50,423 bases of DNA from Actinomycetota bacterium (lineage in GTDB: Bacteria > Actinomycetota > Thermoleophilia > Gaiellales > Gaiellaceae). Positions 1 to 9,971 of this stretch are shown piece after piece. Each line of letters starts with the position of its first letter. The stretch's first letter is position 1. Below the pieces are notes generated by a model. It did no database searches and had not been told where the DNA came from. It saw only the letters and a list, made by a program, of their open reading frames with translations. Position numbers and translations under genes: made by a program. The stretch is taken from NCBI GenBank assembly GCA_005883955.1, contig VAXH01000082.1:1-50423 (forward strand). Direction: 5' to 3'.

Positions 1-921
1 GGGCGGACTGTGATCAACATCAGCGGCGGTTTCCCGGGCTTCGACGCCCTGCTCGAGCAGGGCGTCGATCGCGCGCTGCGCCGGGGCGCGATCGTCGTGG
101 CGTCGGTCGGCAACGACCGCGACCGCGGCAACCCCAGCTTCGTGCCGGCGAGCCTGCCGCATGTCCTCACGGTAGGAGCGACCGACCAGAACGACCACTT
201 CGCATTCTTCTCGAACCGCTCGAGCGCACTCGATCTCGCCGCGCCCGGCGTTGCAATCCCGGTCGCTGTCCCGACCATCTACGACGCGAGCGGCTACGCG
301 AGCTTCGACGGCACCAGCTTCTCGGCGCCTCTCGTCGCCGGCGCCGCCGCCTGGGTCTGGACCGTCCGGCCCCAGCTCGATCCGACGCAGCTCGAGGACG
401 TCATGCGCAACTCGGCGCGCGACGTGGGTCCGAAGGGCTGGGACCCCGATACGGGCTTCGGCATCCTTTCGATCCCGGAGGCGCTCGCCGTGAAGATTCC
501 GGCGAAGGACCCGCAGGAGCCGAACGACGACGTCAACCTCGTGCGCCCGCACGCGATTACCGCGAGCGGAAGCCGGCTCAGCACGCCTGCCCGCCTGCAG
601 GCACGGCTGGACGTGACCGAGGATCCGGAGGACGTCTACCGGGTCTGGGTGCCGGCGCACGACCGTATCTCCGCCAGCACGCACAGCGCTGCGAACGTCA
701 ACGTCGCGCTCTGGGGGCCGAAGACCAAGACGGTGTATGAGCGGGGCAGCGCGCTGAAGCGCGACCTGCTCGCCTTCAGCGAGCGTTCCGGCAGCCGCCC
801 CGACGCCGTCAGCGGCCGGAATACGACCCGCGTCGGCGCCTTCTACTACGTGGACGCGTTCCTCGCCAAGCGGGTCGCCAAGGCCTCGTACTCGCTCAGG
901 GTCTCCGTCTCTCGACGGTAG
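1..921 (+). CDS. S8 subtilisin-family serine protease (3' part)
   Basis: C-terminal part of a probably secreted subtilisin-type endopeptidase (MEROPS S8). The frame is open from base 1 and the GTG at 10 reads as an internal valine, so the gene enters from the left and the catalytic Asp and His lie outside the window. Visible are the VINISGG strand, the VASVGND segment holding the oxyanion-hole Asn, and the nucleophile motif GTSFSAP with its Ser codon at 316-318. After about residue 165 a PQEPNDD segment opens a beta-rich tail of some 130 residues that resembles the pre-peptidase C-terminal domains of secreted proteases (inference). No sorting signal or membrane anchor is seen at the end. Its last 26 bases overlap the convergent folB. 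Confidence 0.9.
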   Translation, partial: GRTVINISGGFPGFDALLEQGVDRALRRGAIVVASVGNDRDRGNPSFVPASLPHVLTVGATDQNDHFAFFSNRSSALDLAAPGVAIPVAVPTIYDASGYASFDGTSFSAPLVAGAAAWVWTVRPQLDPTQLEDVMRNSARDVGPKGWDPDTGFGILSIPEALAVKIPAKDPQEPNDDVNLVRPHAITASGSRLSTPARLQARLDVTEDPEDVYRVWVPAHDRISASTHSAANVNVALWGPKTKTVYERGSALKRDLLAFSERSGSRPDAVSGRNTTRVGAFYYVDAFLAKRVAKASYSLRVSVSRR

Positions 922-1252
922 CCGCGGTCCACTCGACCGACGCCTCCAGTCGAACGGAGGGCTTGCGAACACGAACTCGGGCGGCCTCGAGCTCGAAGCC
1001 GTCGACCAGCGCATCGGCGACCGCGGCAGCCATGGCCTCGAGCAGCTGAAACTGCCGGCCTGCCGAGACCTCCTGCACACAGCTGACGACGTCGCGGTAG
1101 TCCACCGTCGCCTCGAGGCGGTCTGAGGTCGCCGCGTCGGGGACCTCGAGCCAAAGGTCGTAGAGGAACGGCTGCGGCCGACGGCGCTCCTCCTCTTCAA
1201 CCCCGTGCGCACCCGCGACCTCGAGCCCGTAGAGCTCCACCGTCACGGTCAC
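896..1252 (-). CDS. folB: Dihydroneopterin aldolase
   Basis: Folate biosynthesis enzyme that splits dihydroneopterin into 6-hydroxymethyl-dihydropterin and glycolaldehyde in the cytoplasm. The 118-residue length is normal for FolB. The family pattern is clear: an N-terminal VELYGLEVAGAHGVEEEER with the conserved GxHG-EE stretch, a central TVDYRDVV, an LLEAMAAAVADAL helix, and a C-terminal RVRKPS strand. The ATG overlaps the folP stop by four bases (ATGA), so the two are almost certainly translationally coupled. In many actinobacteria folE, folP, folB and folK follow ftsH; here only folP-folB are seen, and they are separated from ftsH by other genes. The 3' end overlaps the convergent protease gene. 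Confidence 0.92.
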   Translation of the reverse strand: MTVTVELYGLEVAGAHGVEEEERRRPQPFLYDLWLEVPDAATSDRLEATVDYRDVVSCVQEVSAGRQFQLLEAMAAAVADALVDGFELEAARVRVRKPSVRLEASVEWTAATVERRRP

Positions 1253-2067
1253 CGCGCCACGATAGCCCGGGCCGCCGTCAGCGCCTCGACGTGCTCGTAT
1301 ACGTCATGGGCGCGGAAGATCGACGCGCCGCGCTCGTAAGCGAGGACCGCCGCTCCGACACTCGCGGCCGTGGTTCCGGTCTTCGCTTCGGGGTCACCCA
1401 TGATCTTGCCGAGCGAGCTCTTGCGGGAGATTCCGACGAGAAGCGGGCGCCCGAGCGCCGTCAGCTCGTCGAGCCGGCGCAGGAGCTCGAAGTTGTGCTC
1501 GACCGTCTTCCCGAAGCCGATGCCCGGATCGAGGCAGATCGACTCTTCACGGATCCCCTGGGAGACCGCAAAGGTGAGCCGTTCGTCGAGAACCCGGACG
1601 ACCTCGGCGACAACGTCCTCGTAATGCGGGTCGGCCTGCATCGTCCTCGGCTCGCCCTGCATGTGCATCAGGCAAAGGTAGGCGTCGTACTCGGCGACGA
1701 CGCCTGCGAGCTCGGGGTCACCGCGCAGGGCGGTGACGTCGTTCACCAGCTCGGCTCCGAGCTCGAGAGCCTGCGCGGCCACCTCCGCCTTCGCGGTGTC
1801 GATCGAGACCGGAAGCCCCTGGAGCGCCTCTAGGACCGGCACCACGCGGCGCAGTTCTTCGTCGGTCGAGACGGGCTCGGCGCCCGGCCGCGTCGACTCG
1901 CCGCCGACGTCGACGATGGCTGCGCCCTCGGCGAGCAGCCGTCTCGCGGTGGCCGCCGCGTCGGCCGGATCGAAGTTGACGCCGCCGTCCGAGAACGAGT
2001 CGGGGGTGACGTTGACGACGCCCATCACGGACGGGCGCGGAAATCGGTGCTCGAGGGGCGGTTTCAC
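1249..2067 (-). CDS. folP: Dihydropteroate synthase
   Basis: Condenses hydroxymethyl-dihydropterin pyrophosphate with p-aminobenzoate to give dihydropteroate; this is the sulfonamide target. The TIM-barrel signatures are present: MGVVNVTPDSFSDGG near the N-terminus, the IVDVGGESTRPGAE loop, SIDTAK, LVNDV, LDPGIGFGK and the late GISRKS. The open frame reaches 2127, but that would run into the divergent ABC gene starting at 2109. The GTG at 2067 leaves 41 bases for divergent promoters and gives a normal 272-residue protein, so it is preferred. folB follows with a four-base overlap. Confidence 0.92.
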   Translation of the reverse strand: MKPPLEHRFPRPSVMGVVNVTPDSFSDGGVNFDPADAAATARRLLAEGAAIVDVGGESTRPGAEPVSTDEELRRVVPVLEALQGLPVSIDTAKAEVAAQALELGAELVNDVTALRGDPELAGVVAEYDAYLCLMHMQGEPRTMQADPHYEDVVAEVVRVLDERLTFAVSQGIREESICLDPGIGFGKTVEHNFELLRRLDELTALGRPLLVGISRKSSLGKIMGDPEAKTGTTAASVGAAVLAYERGASIFRAHDVYEHVEALTAARAIVAR

Positions 2068-2108
2068 GATTGGGAGCCTAGTGGCCCGCCCCTGGATAGA
2101 TTGGCTGT

Positions 2109-3857
2109 ATGGGGCAAATCGAGGCACGTCGCCGCGCGGCGTGGCGATTCGTACGCGCGGTCGTCCGCTCGCAGGCAGGCGGCGTCATCGGCGCGGTCCT
2201 TTCCGGACTGCTCTGGCAGACCGGCGCGATCTCGGCGCCGCTGATCGTCAGCTACACGATCGACAACGGCATCGTGCCGCGCAACCGCCACACACTCGTG
2301 CTCTGGCTGCTCGCGCTGCTCGGAGTCGGACTGCTCGAGGTCGTCGCGGGCGGGCTGCGTCACATCTACGCGATCCGCAACCGGTCCGCAACCGACGCAC
2401 GGGTTCGCGACGCGATCTTCGCGCACGCGCTCCGGCTCGATGCCTCGTACCACGACCGCGTCGGCCCGGGCGAGCTGATGAGCCGCGCCTCCTCGGATTC
2501 GGAACACGTCGCGCGGATGATGGACGCGATCGGCCACACGATCGGCTACGCGCTCACCGTCGTCGCGGTCTCGGTCGTGATGCTCGTGGTCGATGCGAGG
2601 CTCGCTCTGCTCGTGCTGTTGCCGCTTCCGTTCGTCAGCGTCGTTGCCTGGATGTACTCCCGACGCTACGACGAGCGCACGCGGCGGCTCCAGGAAGCCT
2701 GGGCGAGCGCTGCGACCTTGGTCGAGGAATCGGTCAGCGGCATCCGTGTCGTCAAGGGCCTCGGCGCCGGCGGCGCGCTCTCTGGCCGTTTTCGGACGCG
2801 CAGCGACCAGATCGTCGGGCGGGCACTCGACGTGGCGCGGCTCGACGCCGTCTTCAATCCGGCGCTCGAGGTGCTGCCGCTGATCGGGATCGCGGCGGTG
2901 CTGTGGGTCGGCGGCAGGCAGGTGATTTCCGGCGGCCTCAGCCTCGGCCTGTTCGTGGCCTTCAACGCCTACGTCGTCATGCTTGTCTGGCCGCTGCGAG
3001 TGCTCGGGCAGCGGGTGTCGACCCTGCAGAAGGCACTCGCCGCGAGCGCGCGGATCACCGAAGTGCTGGAGACCGAGCCCCGACTGCGTGAGCAGCGCCA
3101 TCCGCAGGAGCTCGAGCGACCCGTCCGCGGCGAGGTGCGGTTGGAGAGCGTGCGCTTCGGCCACGAAGGTAACCGGCCGGTGCTCGACGGGCTCGAGCTG
3201 GAGCTGCGCGCGGGCGAGTCGGTCGCGCTCGTCGGCGCAACGGGCTCCGGCAAGAGCACGGTCGCCGGGCTGCTCGCCCGCCTCTACGATCCGGACGGCG
3301 GCCGCGTTCTACTGGACGGCCATGACGTGCGGGAGCTCCGGCTCGCCCACGTCCGGCAGGCGGTCGCGCTCGTCTTCGAGGAAACCTTCCTCTTCACGGA
3401 GAGCGTTCGCGAGAACATCCGCTTCGGACGCCCTGACGCGGACGACGAGTCGGTTGCTCGCGCCGCCGCTCTCGCCGGTGCGGGGGAGTTCATCGCGGCG
3501 CTGCCGGACGGGTACGAGACGGTGCTCGGCGAGCGGGGGTTCTCCCTGTCGGGCGGACAGCGCCAGCGGATCGCGATCGCGCGTGCGATCCTCGCGGATC
3601 CGGCGGTCCTCGTCCTCGACGATGCGACCTCTGCCGTCGATGCGACCAGGGAGCACGAGATCCGCGCCGCCTTGGCGAAGGTGATGCGCGGCCGGACGAC
3701 CCTCGTGATCGCGCACCGGCCGGCGACGATCGCGCTGGCCGACCGCGTCGCGGTGCTCGAGAACGGGCGGATCACGGAGGAAGGAACCCACTCGGAGCTG
3801 GTCGGCCGGTCGGCGCGCTACCGCGAGCTGCTGGCGCTCGAGACCGAGGCGGCGTGA
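2109..3857 (+). CDS. ABC exporter half-transporter, degenerate-site subunit
   Basis: Membrane ABC transporter subunit with an N-terminal six-helix type IV exporter domain (about residues 20-310) fused to one nucleotide-binding domain (about 335-582). Seen: Walker A GATGSGKST, signature LSGGQRQR, Walker B VLVLDDATSAVD and switch His in IAHRPAT. The residue after the Walker B Asp, normally the catalytic Glu, is Asp, so this domain probably contributes a weak ATPase site. The next gene is a second half-transporter on the same strand with a normal Walker B but an altered signature, which is the pattern of heterodimeric exporters such as TM287/288 (established knowledge). Substrate cannot be told from sequence; drug or lipid export is typical of the family. 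Confidence 0.9.
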   Translation: MGQIEARRRAAWRFVRAVVRSQAGGVIGAVLSGLLWQTGAISAPLIVSYTIDNGIVPRNRHTLVLWLLALLGVGLLEVVAGGLRHIYAIRNRSATDARVRDAIFAHALRLDASYHDRVGPGELMSRASSDSEHVARMMDAIGHTIGYALTVVAVSVVMLVVDARLALLVLLPLPFVSVVAWMYSRRYDERTRRLQEAWASAATLVEESVSGIRVVKGLGAGGALSGRFRTRSDQIVGRALDVARLDAVFNPALEVLPLIGIAAVLWVGGRQVISGGLSLGLFVAFNAYVVMLVWPLRVLGQRVSTLQKALAASARITEVLETEPRLREQRHPQELERPVRGEVRLESVRFGHEGNRPVLDGLELELRAGESVALVGATGSGKSTVAGLLARLYDPDGGRVLLDGHDVRELRLAHVRQAVALVFEETFLFTESVRENIRFGRPDADDESVARAAALAGAGEFIAALPDGYETVLGERGFSLSGGQRQRIAIARAILADPAVLVLDDATSAVDATREHEIRAALAKVMRGRTTLVIAHRPATIALADRVAVLENGRITEEGTHSELVGRSARYRELLALETEAA

Positions 3858-3891
3858 AGGCGTCGACTCGGCCACGTCGCCTGGAGGCGGC

Positions 3892-3906
3892 GCGGGCTTG
3901 GCCCGC
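3892..3906 (+). other. GC-rich hairpin between the two ABC genes
   Basis: GCGGGC-TTG-GCCCGC forms a perfect six-base-pair stem in the gap between the two half-transporter genes. It lies just ahead of the GGAGG at 3916-3920 and overlaps the alternative TTG start at 3898. No T-run follows, so it is not an obvious terminator; it may tune translation of the second subunit. Confidence 0.35.
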
Positions 3907-3924
3907 CCGGCCGCTGGAGGCCGG

Positions 3925-5679
3925 GTGAACGAGCGAGCTTCGTTGCGTGAGATCTGGCGCGAGACGCGCGGGCTGATCCGGCCGCTCCGGGGCCGCTACC
4001 TCGGCGCCGCGGCGGCCGTGATCGGCTCGACCCTGATCACACTGGCCGGCCCCGCGCTCGTCCGCTACGCGGTCGACTCGGGGATCTCGAAGGACGCGCG
4101 CGGGCCGCTCGATGCGGCTGCGATTGCCTTCCTCTGCCTCGCCGCGGCAAAGCCGTTCGTCGTTCGCGCCCAGACCCTGCTTGCGGCGGGCGCCGGCGAG
4201 CGCTTCCTCGGTTCCCTGCGGACGGCGGCGTTCGACAAGCTGCAGGCGCTACCGCTCGGCTTCTTCGAGCGCGAGCGCGCAGGCGTACTGCTCTCACGGC
4301 TGACCTCGGACGTCCAGTCGCTGACCGAGTTCATCCGCGAAGCACTGATCGAGGTCGTCGGCAGCGGCCTTCAGATCGCGCTGACCGTGGTGGCGCTGGT
4401 CATCCTCTCGCCGACGCTCGCGGCCGTCTCGCTGATTGCGTTGCCGATCCTGATTGCCTCGAGCTGGACGTTCCACCACAGCGCGGGACGCGTCTACCAC
4501 GCGATCCGCGACCGGGTCGCCGAGACGCTCACAGTCCTGCAGGAAGGGCTCGCGGGCGTTCGCGTCGTGCAAGCGTTCCGCCGAGAGCGGCGGACAATTG
4601 AGGCCTACAACCCCCGCAGCCAGGCGCAGATCCATGCCTGGCGCCGTGCCTCATTCGTGAACATCCGCCTCTTCACGATGATCCCGCTCGCCCAGACGGC
4701 GGCGCTGCTGGCCGTGCTGCTCGTCGCGGCGTCGATGTATCGCCACGGATCGATCTCGAAGGGGACGATCGCCGCCTACGTCCTCTACTTGGTGCAACTC
4801 TTCGACCCGGTCGCCCGCTTCAGCGAGTGGCTCGGCGAGTTCCGGCAGGGCCTCGCCGCGCTCGGCAAGATCGTCGGACTGCTGCAGACGCCGAACGCGA
4901 TCGTCGAACGCGACGGGGCGGTCGAGCTTCCGAATAGCGGAACGCTCGCGCTGCGCGACGTCACCTTCGGCTACGACGGGGAGCGGCCCGTCGTCCACGG
5001 CGTGACGGTCGAGCTCGAGGCGGGCGAGCACGTCGCGCTGGTCGGCGCGACCGGGGCGGGCAAGTCGACGCTCGCGAAGCTGCTGACGCGGCAGTACGAC
5101 CCACAGAGCGGCGAGATCACATTCGGGGGCGTCGACCTGCGACAGGCGAAGCTCGATTCACTGCACCGGCGGATCGTGATGCTCCCCCAGGAGGGCCACC
5201 TCTTCAGCGGCACGATTTCCGACAACGTGCGTCTGGCCGACCCGGACGCATCCGACGAGCAGGTCGTTCACGCCTTGAGGCGAATCGGGGCCCTCGAGCG
5301 TTTCGAGTCGCTCCCCAAGGGGCTGCAAACCGACGTTCAGACACGCGGCTTGCGACTGTCAGCAGGCGAGCGCCAGCTCGTTGGAATCGCCCGCGTCGCG
5401 CTCGCCGATCCGGCCGTGATCGTGCTCGACGAGGCGACCTCGAGCCTCGACCCGGCGACCGAGGCCGCTGTCGAGCGTGCGCTCGCGGCCGTCGCCGCGG
5501 GCCGGACGGTCGTCACGATCGCGCACCGCCTCTCGACGGCCGAGCGGGCCGACCGCGTCGTCGTCATGGAGCACGGCCGCGCCGTCGAGGTTGCATCGCA
5601 CGACGAGCTGGTCGAGCAGGGCGAGCGCTATGCGAAGCTGTGGGCGTCGTGGCAGGCCGGTCTCGAGCTCACGGCCTGA
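3925..5679 (+). CDS. ABC exporter half-transporter, catalytic-site subunit
   Basis: Second half of the probable heterodimeric ABC exporter. An exporter-type transmembrane domain (about residues 20-320) precedes a nucleotide-binding domain with Walker A GATGAGKST, Walker B VIVLDEATSSLD with the catalytic Glu intact, and switch His in IAHRLST. Its signature is LSAGERQL rather than LSGGQ. In a heterodimer that signature faces the partner's degenerate site, so the two departures fit each other. The GTG at 3925 has GGAGG at 3916-3920, four bases away, which is close; a TTG at 3898 with GGAGG at 3883-3887 is the alternative and would add nine residues. The 3' end overlaps the convergent methyltransferase gene by 11 bases. 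Confidence 0.9.
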   Translation: MNERASLREIWRETRGLIRPLRGRYLGAAAAVIGSTLITLAGPALVRYAVDSGISKDARGPLDAAAIAFLCLAAAKPFVVRAQTLLAAGAGERFLGSLRTAAFDKLQALPLGFFERERAGVLLSRLTSDVQSLTEFIREALIEVVGSGLQIALTVVALVILSPTLAAVSLIALPILIASSWTFHHSAGRVYHAIRDRVAETLTVLQEGLAGVRVVQAFRRERRTIEAYNPRSQAQIHAWRRASFVNIRLFTMIPLAQTAALLAVLLVAASMYRHGSISKGTIAAYVLYLVQLFDPVARFSEWLGEFRQGLAALGKIVGLLQTPNAIVERDGAVELPNSGTLALRDVTFGYDGERPVVHGVTVELEAGEHVALVGATGAGKSTLAKLLTRQYDPQSGEITFGGVDLRQAKLDSLHRRIVMLPQEGHLFSGTISDNVRLADPDASDEQVVHALRRIGALERFESLPKGLQTDVQTRGLRLSAGERQLVGIARVALADPAVIVLDEATSSLDPATEAAVERALAAVAAGRTVVTIAHRLSTAERADRVVVMEHGRAVEVASHDELVEQGERYAKLWASWQAGLELTA

Positions 5680-6547
5680 CCGCCGTCAGATAAGCCTCGC
5701 CCATCCGCCAGACGCCGCCGCCCCTCTCGACGAGCGGCCGCAGGTGCGTGGCGAATCGCTCGCGTTCCTCCGGCGTCAGCGCCTGCTCCATCGCCTGGGC
5801 GATGGTCGGGATCTTCGGATTTCCGGCGCTGTTCAGGAACGCGGGCCAGGGCTTCGGATCCGTCGGCCTGATCTCAGCGTGGTAGTCGAGGTCGATCGGG
5901 AAGAAGCCGGCGCCTTCGGCAAAGCGGACGAGATCGCGCTCGTCGAAGTCGAGCATCGGATCCGACGGCGGCTGGATCGCCTCGTAGACCGCCTCCACAC
6001 GGTCGGCAAGGTCGTGGAGCCCGTTGCCCGGATAGCCCCAGAAGCCCTGCCTGCGCTCATCCATGCCGAAGCTGTTGATCGGCTCGAACAGCGAGATGCG
6101 GCCGCCGGGCTCGAGCACGCGGAAGAACTCGCGGAACGCGCGCTCCTTCTCGTAAACGTAGATCAGCACCGAGCGGGTCGTGACGACGTCGGCGCTCGCG
6201 TCCGCCACGCCGGCGAGCTCGTCAGCCGGCGCCTCTACGAAGCTGCAGCGGTCGGAGACGCCGAGCGCGTCCGCCGCCTCGCGGCAGAACTCGAGCAGGT
6301 CGACCGAGATGTCGGAGAAGATGACGTGCCCTGCGCCACGCTGCAGCGCGCCGAACCCGATCAACCCCTCGCCGCAGCCGATGTCGAGCAGGATCTCACC
6401 CGCGGCGAGACCGGCCCGGTCGAGCAGCTTGTCCCGCCGGCGCCCGAGCTTCTCCAGCATCTCGCGCCGAACCTCGGGATCGCCGCCGTGGCGGTGCTCC
6501 GCCAGCCACTCTGCCCAGATGTCGCGGTCGCGAGCGGGGCTGTTCAT
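5669..6547 (-). CDS. SAM-dependent class I methyltransferase
   Basis: Cytoplasmic S-adenosylmethionine-dependent methyltransferase of unknown substrate. Motif I LLDIGCGEGLIGFGA at about residue 50 is the SAM-binding glycine loop, followed by an acidic strand end (VIFSDIS) and a motif-II-like DVVTTRSVLIYV. The C-terminal half has an ERDLVRFAEGAGF stretch, as in methyltransferases acting on small molecules. The open frame runs to 7015, but upstream residues overlap the RAYT gene and look like noise; ATG at 6547 (MNSPARDRDIW) follows a GGTGG and gives 292 residues. It stands alone on this strand, so context does not suggest a pathway. Confidence 0.82.
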   Translation of the reverse strand: MNSPARDRDIWAEWLAEHRHGGDPEVRREMLEKLGRRRDKLLDRAGLAAGEILLDIGCGEGLIGFGALQRGAGHVIFSDISVDLLEFCREAADALGVSDRCSFVEAPADELAGVADASADVVTTRSVLIYVYEKERAFREFFRVLEPGGRISLFEPINSFGMDERRQGFWGYPGNGLHDLADRVEAVYEAIQPPSDPMLDFDERDLVRFAEGAGFFPIDLDYHAEIRPTDPKPWPAFLNSAGNPKIPTIAQAMEQALTPEERERFATHLRPLVERGGGVWRMGEAYLTAVRP

Positions 6548-6573
6548 CGCCACCCAGGCTAGCGAGCCCCGAC

Positions 6574-6623
6574 GGACAGGTCCGTGCACCAGGTGCGCGG
6601 TCAGGTCCGCGTACCGGGTCCAC
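6574..6623 (+). repeat. REP-like direct repeat, upstream copy flanking RAYT
   Basis: A 50-bp element matching the copy at 7315-7364 at 42 of 50 positions, in the same orientation. It begins GGACAGGTCCGTGCACCAG. It lies between the methyltransferase start and the RAYT start. Short palindromic elements beside RAYT genes are the known arrangement for REP sequences and their cognate transposase. Confidence 0.7.
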
Positions 6624-6718
6624 AGACGGGGCCGGATTGGTCGCGGGCGACGAACAAGACTGCACCGACATTCGTACGCCTCCATCGGTACCGACCATCG
6701 TGGCGATAGGTTCGTTCG

Positions 6719-7381
6719 GTGGGTCGTATTCCGCGCCTTCAGTTTCCGGGAGCGCACTATCACGTGACGATGCGTGGAAACGGAAAGCAGCGGGTGTTTC
6801 TGGACGATTGGGATTTCACGTGGCTCGTCGAGCAGCTTGGTGAGACGGTCACGCGTTACGAGTGGATCTGCTTCGGCTATTGCGTTCTGGGCAATCACTT
6901 CCACGCCTGTGTCGCTACGCCGAAACCAAACCTCGCGCAGGGGATGCACCTTCTTAACGGCTCGTACGCACGGCGATTCAACCGCCGCTACGACCGCAGT
7001 GGGCACGTGTTCCAAGGGCCCTATCGCAGCCGGCTGATCGAGGACGACCGCCAGCTACTGGCGGTCAGCCGATACATCGCGCTGAACCCCGTTCGTGCCG
7101 GACTCTGCGCGCGCCCCGAGTTGTGGCCATGGTCGAGCTACCGCGCAACGATCGGACTGGAAGAAGCGCCTCCTTGGCTTGCAGTTGGCGCAATTCTGGC
7201 ACTGTGCGATCAGGACCCAAGCGTCGCCACAATCGAATACCGGCGGCTGGTCGAGGCAGACCGACGCACCTATCTCGAGACGCTCTCGTCTCCTCGTCCA
7301 CGGACCAGGTGCACGGACACGTCCGTGCACCAGCTACGCGGACAGGTCCGTGGACCTGGTCCAGCGGTCGGCGAGAGTTAG
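6719..7381 (+). CDS. REP-associated tyrosine transposase (RAYT)
   Basis: A Y1_Tnp (HUH superfamily) single-strand transposase of the RAYT type, thought to mobilise REP palindromes rather than its own gene. Family marks: N-terminal GAHYHVTMRGN, HUH motif GNHFHA with the His pair at residues 60 and 62, GHVFQGPYRSRLI, and the hallmark SRYIALNPVRAGL with the catalytic Tyr at about residue 119. The GTG at 6719 gives 220 residues, normal for the group. No tnpB partner is present. The last 25 or so codons are made of the downstream REP-like palindrome, so the protein tail after about residue 190 is not family sequence. The stop abuts the convergent ftsH stop. Confidence 0.9.
   Translation: MGRIPRLQFPGAHYHVTMRGNGKQRVFLDDWDFTWLVEQLGETVTRYEWICFGYCVLGNHFHACVATPKPNLAQGMHLLNGSYARRFNRRYDRSGHVFQGPYRSRLIEDDRQLLAVSRYIALNPVRAGLCARPELWPWSSYRATIGLEEAPPWLAVGAILALCDQDPSVATIEYRRLVEADRRTYLETLSSPRPRTRCTDTSVHQLRGQVRGPGPAVGES
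7296..7355 (+). repeat. Nested palindrome at the RAYT 3' end
   Basis: Two perfect inverted repeats are nested. The outer arms are GTCCACGGACC (7296-7306) and GGTCCGTGGAC (7345-7355). Inside, GGTGCACGGAC (7308-7318) and GTCCGTGCACC (7321-7331) form a hairpin with a two-base loop. The whole structure is within the RAYT coding sequence. Confidence 0.75.
7315..7364 (+). repeat. REP-like direct repeat, downstream copy flanking RAYT
   Basis: Second copy of the 50-bp element found at 6574-6623, 42 of 50 positions identical and in the same orientation, starting GGACACGTCCGTGCACCAG. It overlaps the nested palindrome and the final codons of the transposase gene. The pair therefore brackets the RAYT gene. 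Confidence 0.7.
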
Positions 7382-9331
<1,950 letters not shown>

Positions 9332-9373
9332 GAAACCTCTATCGGCAGGGTACCAGGGTGCATGAGCGCTACC

Positions 9374-9394
9374 AATCGCCCGGTTTGGGCGGTT
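9374..9394 (-). other. Hairpin between hpt and ftsH
   Basis: Arms AATCGCCC (9374-9381) and GGGCGGTT (9387-9394) pair with one G-T wobble around a five-base loop, in the 82-base gap between the hpt stop and the ftsH start. No T-run follows on the minus strand, so a regulatory or processing hairpin is more likely than a terminator. Confidence 0.3.
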
Positions 9395-9413
9395 TGCTCT
9401 CGTCTAACGGCTA

Positions 9414-9971
9414 CTAAAGGCCTTCGGGCAGGGCGTCGTCGCTGAGCACGGCGACGTAGGGGAGGTTGCGGTAGCGCTCCCCGAAATCCAGCCCGTAGCC
9501 GATCACAAACCGGTTCGGAATCTCGAAGCCGACGTAACGGACGGGAACCTCGATCTCGCGGCGGTCGGGCTTCGTCAGCAGCGCGCAGACCTCCAGGGTC
9601 GCGGGCTCCCGGGACTCGAGGTTGCGCATCAGGTAGGAAAGAGTCAGGCCGGAGTCGATGATGTCCTCGACGACGAGGACATGCCGCCCCTCGATGTTGA
9701 TGTCCAGGTCCTTCAAGATCCGGACGACGCCGGACGAGTCCGTCGAGGCGCCGTAGCTCGAGATCGCCATGAAATCGACCTCGCACGGGATCGTGAGCTT
9801 GCGCATCAGGTCGGCCATGAAGAAGACGGCCCCCTTGAGGACGCCGATCAGGAGCAGGTCGCGGCCCGCGTAGTCGACGGAGATCTCGGCGCCGAGCTCG
9901 GCTATCCGGGCGCTCAGCGCCTCCTTGTCGATCAGAACTTCGCCGACCGCCGACTCGAGCTCAGTCTGCAT
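9414..9971 (-). CDS. hpt: Hypoxanthine phosphoribosyltransferase
   Basis: Purine salvage enzyme converting hypoxanthine (and guanine) with PRPP to IMP or GMP. The type I PRTase fold is recognisable from LLIGVLKGAVFFMADL and the PRPP-binding loop VLVVEDIIDSGLTL with the two acidic residues; the late VGFEIPNRFVIGYGLD is typical of bacterial HPRT. The frame stays open to 10010, but ATG at 9971 (MQTELES) gives the usual 185 residues and an 11-base overlap with tilS, which suggests coupling. A REP-like hairpin at 9994-10024 lies in the tilS tail just ahead of this start and could affect its translation. Confidence 0.94.
   Translation of the reverse strand: MQTELESAVGEVLIDKEALSARIAELGAEISVDYAGRDLLLIGVLKGAVFFMADLMRKLTIPCEVDFMAISSYGASTDSSGVVRILKDLDINIEGRHVLVVEDIIDSGLTLSYLMRNLESREPATLEVCALLTKPDRREIEVPVRYVGFEIPNRFVIGYGLDFGERYRNLPYVAVLSDDALPEGL

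Noticed and set aside
6719..7381. Full IS200/IS605 insertion sequence
   Set aside because: There is no tnpB, and the protein has RAYT-specific motifs (SRYIALNPVRAGL). Flanking elements are REP-like repeats and not IS ends.
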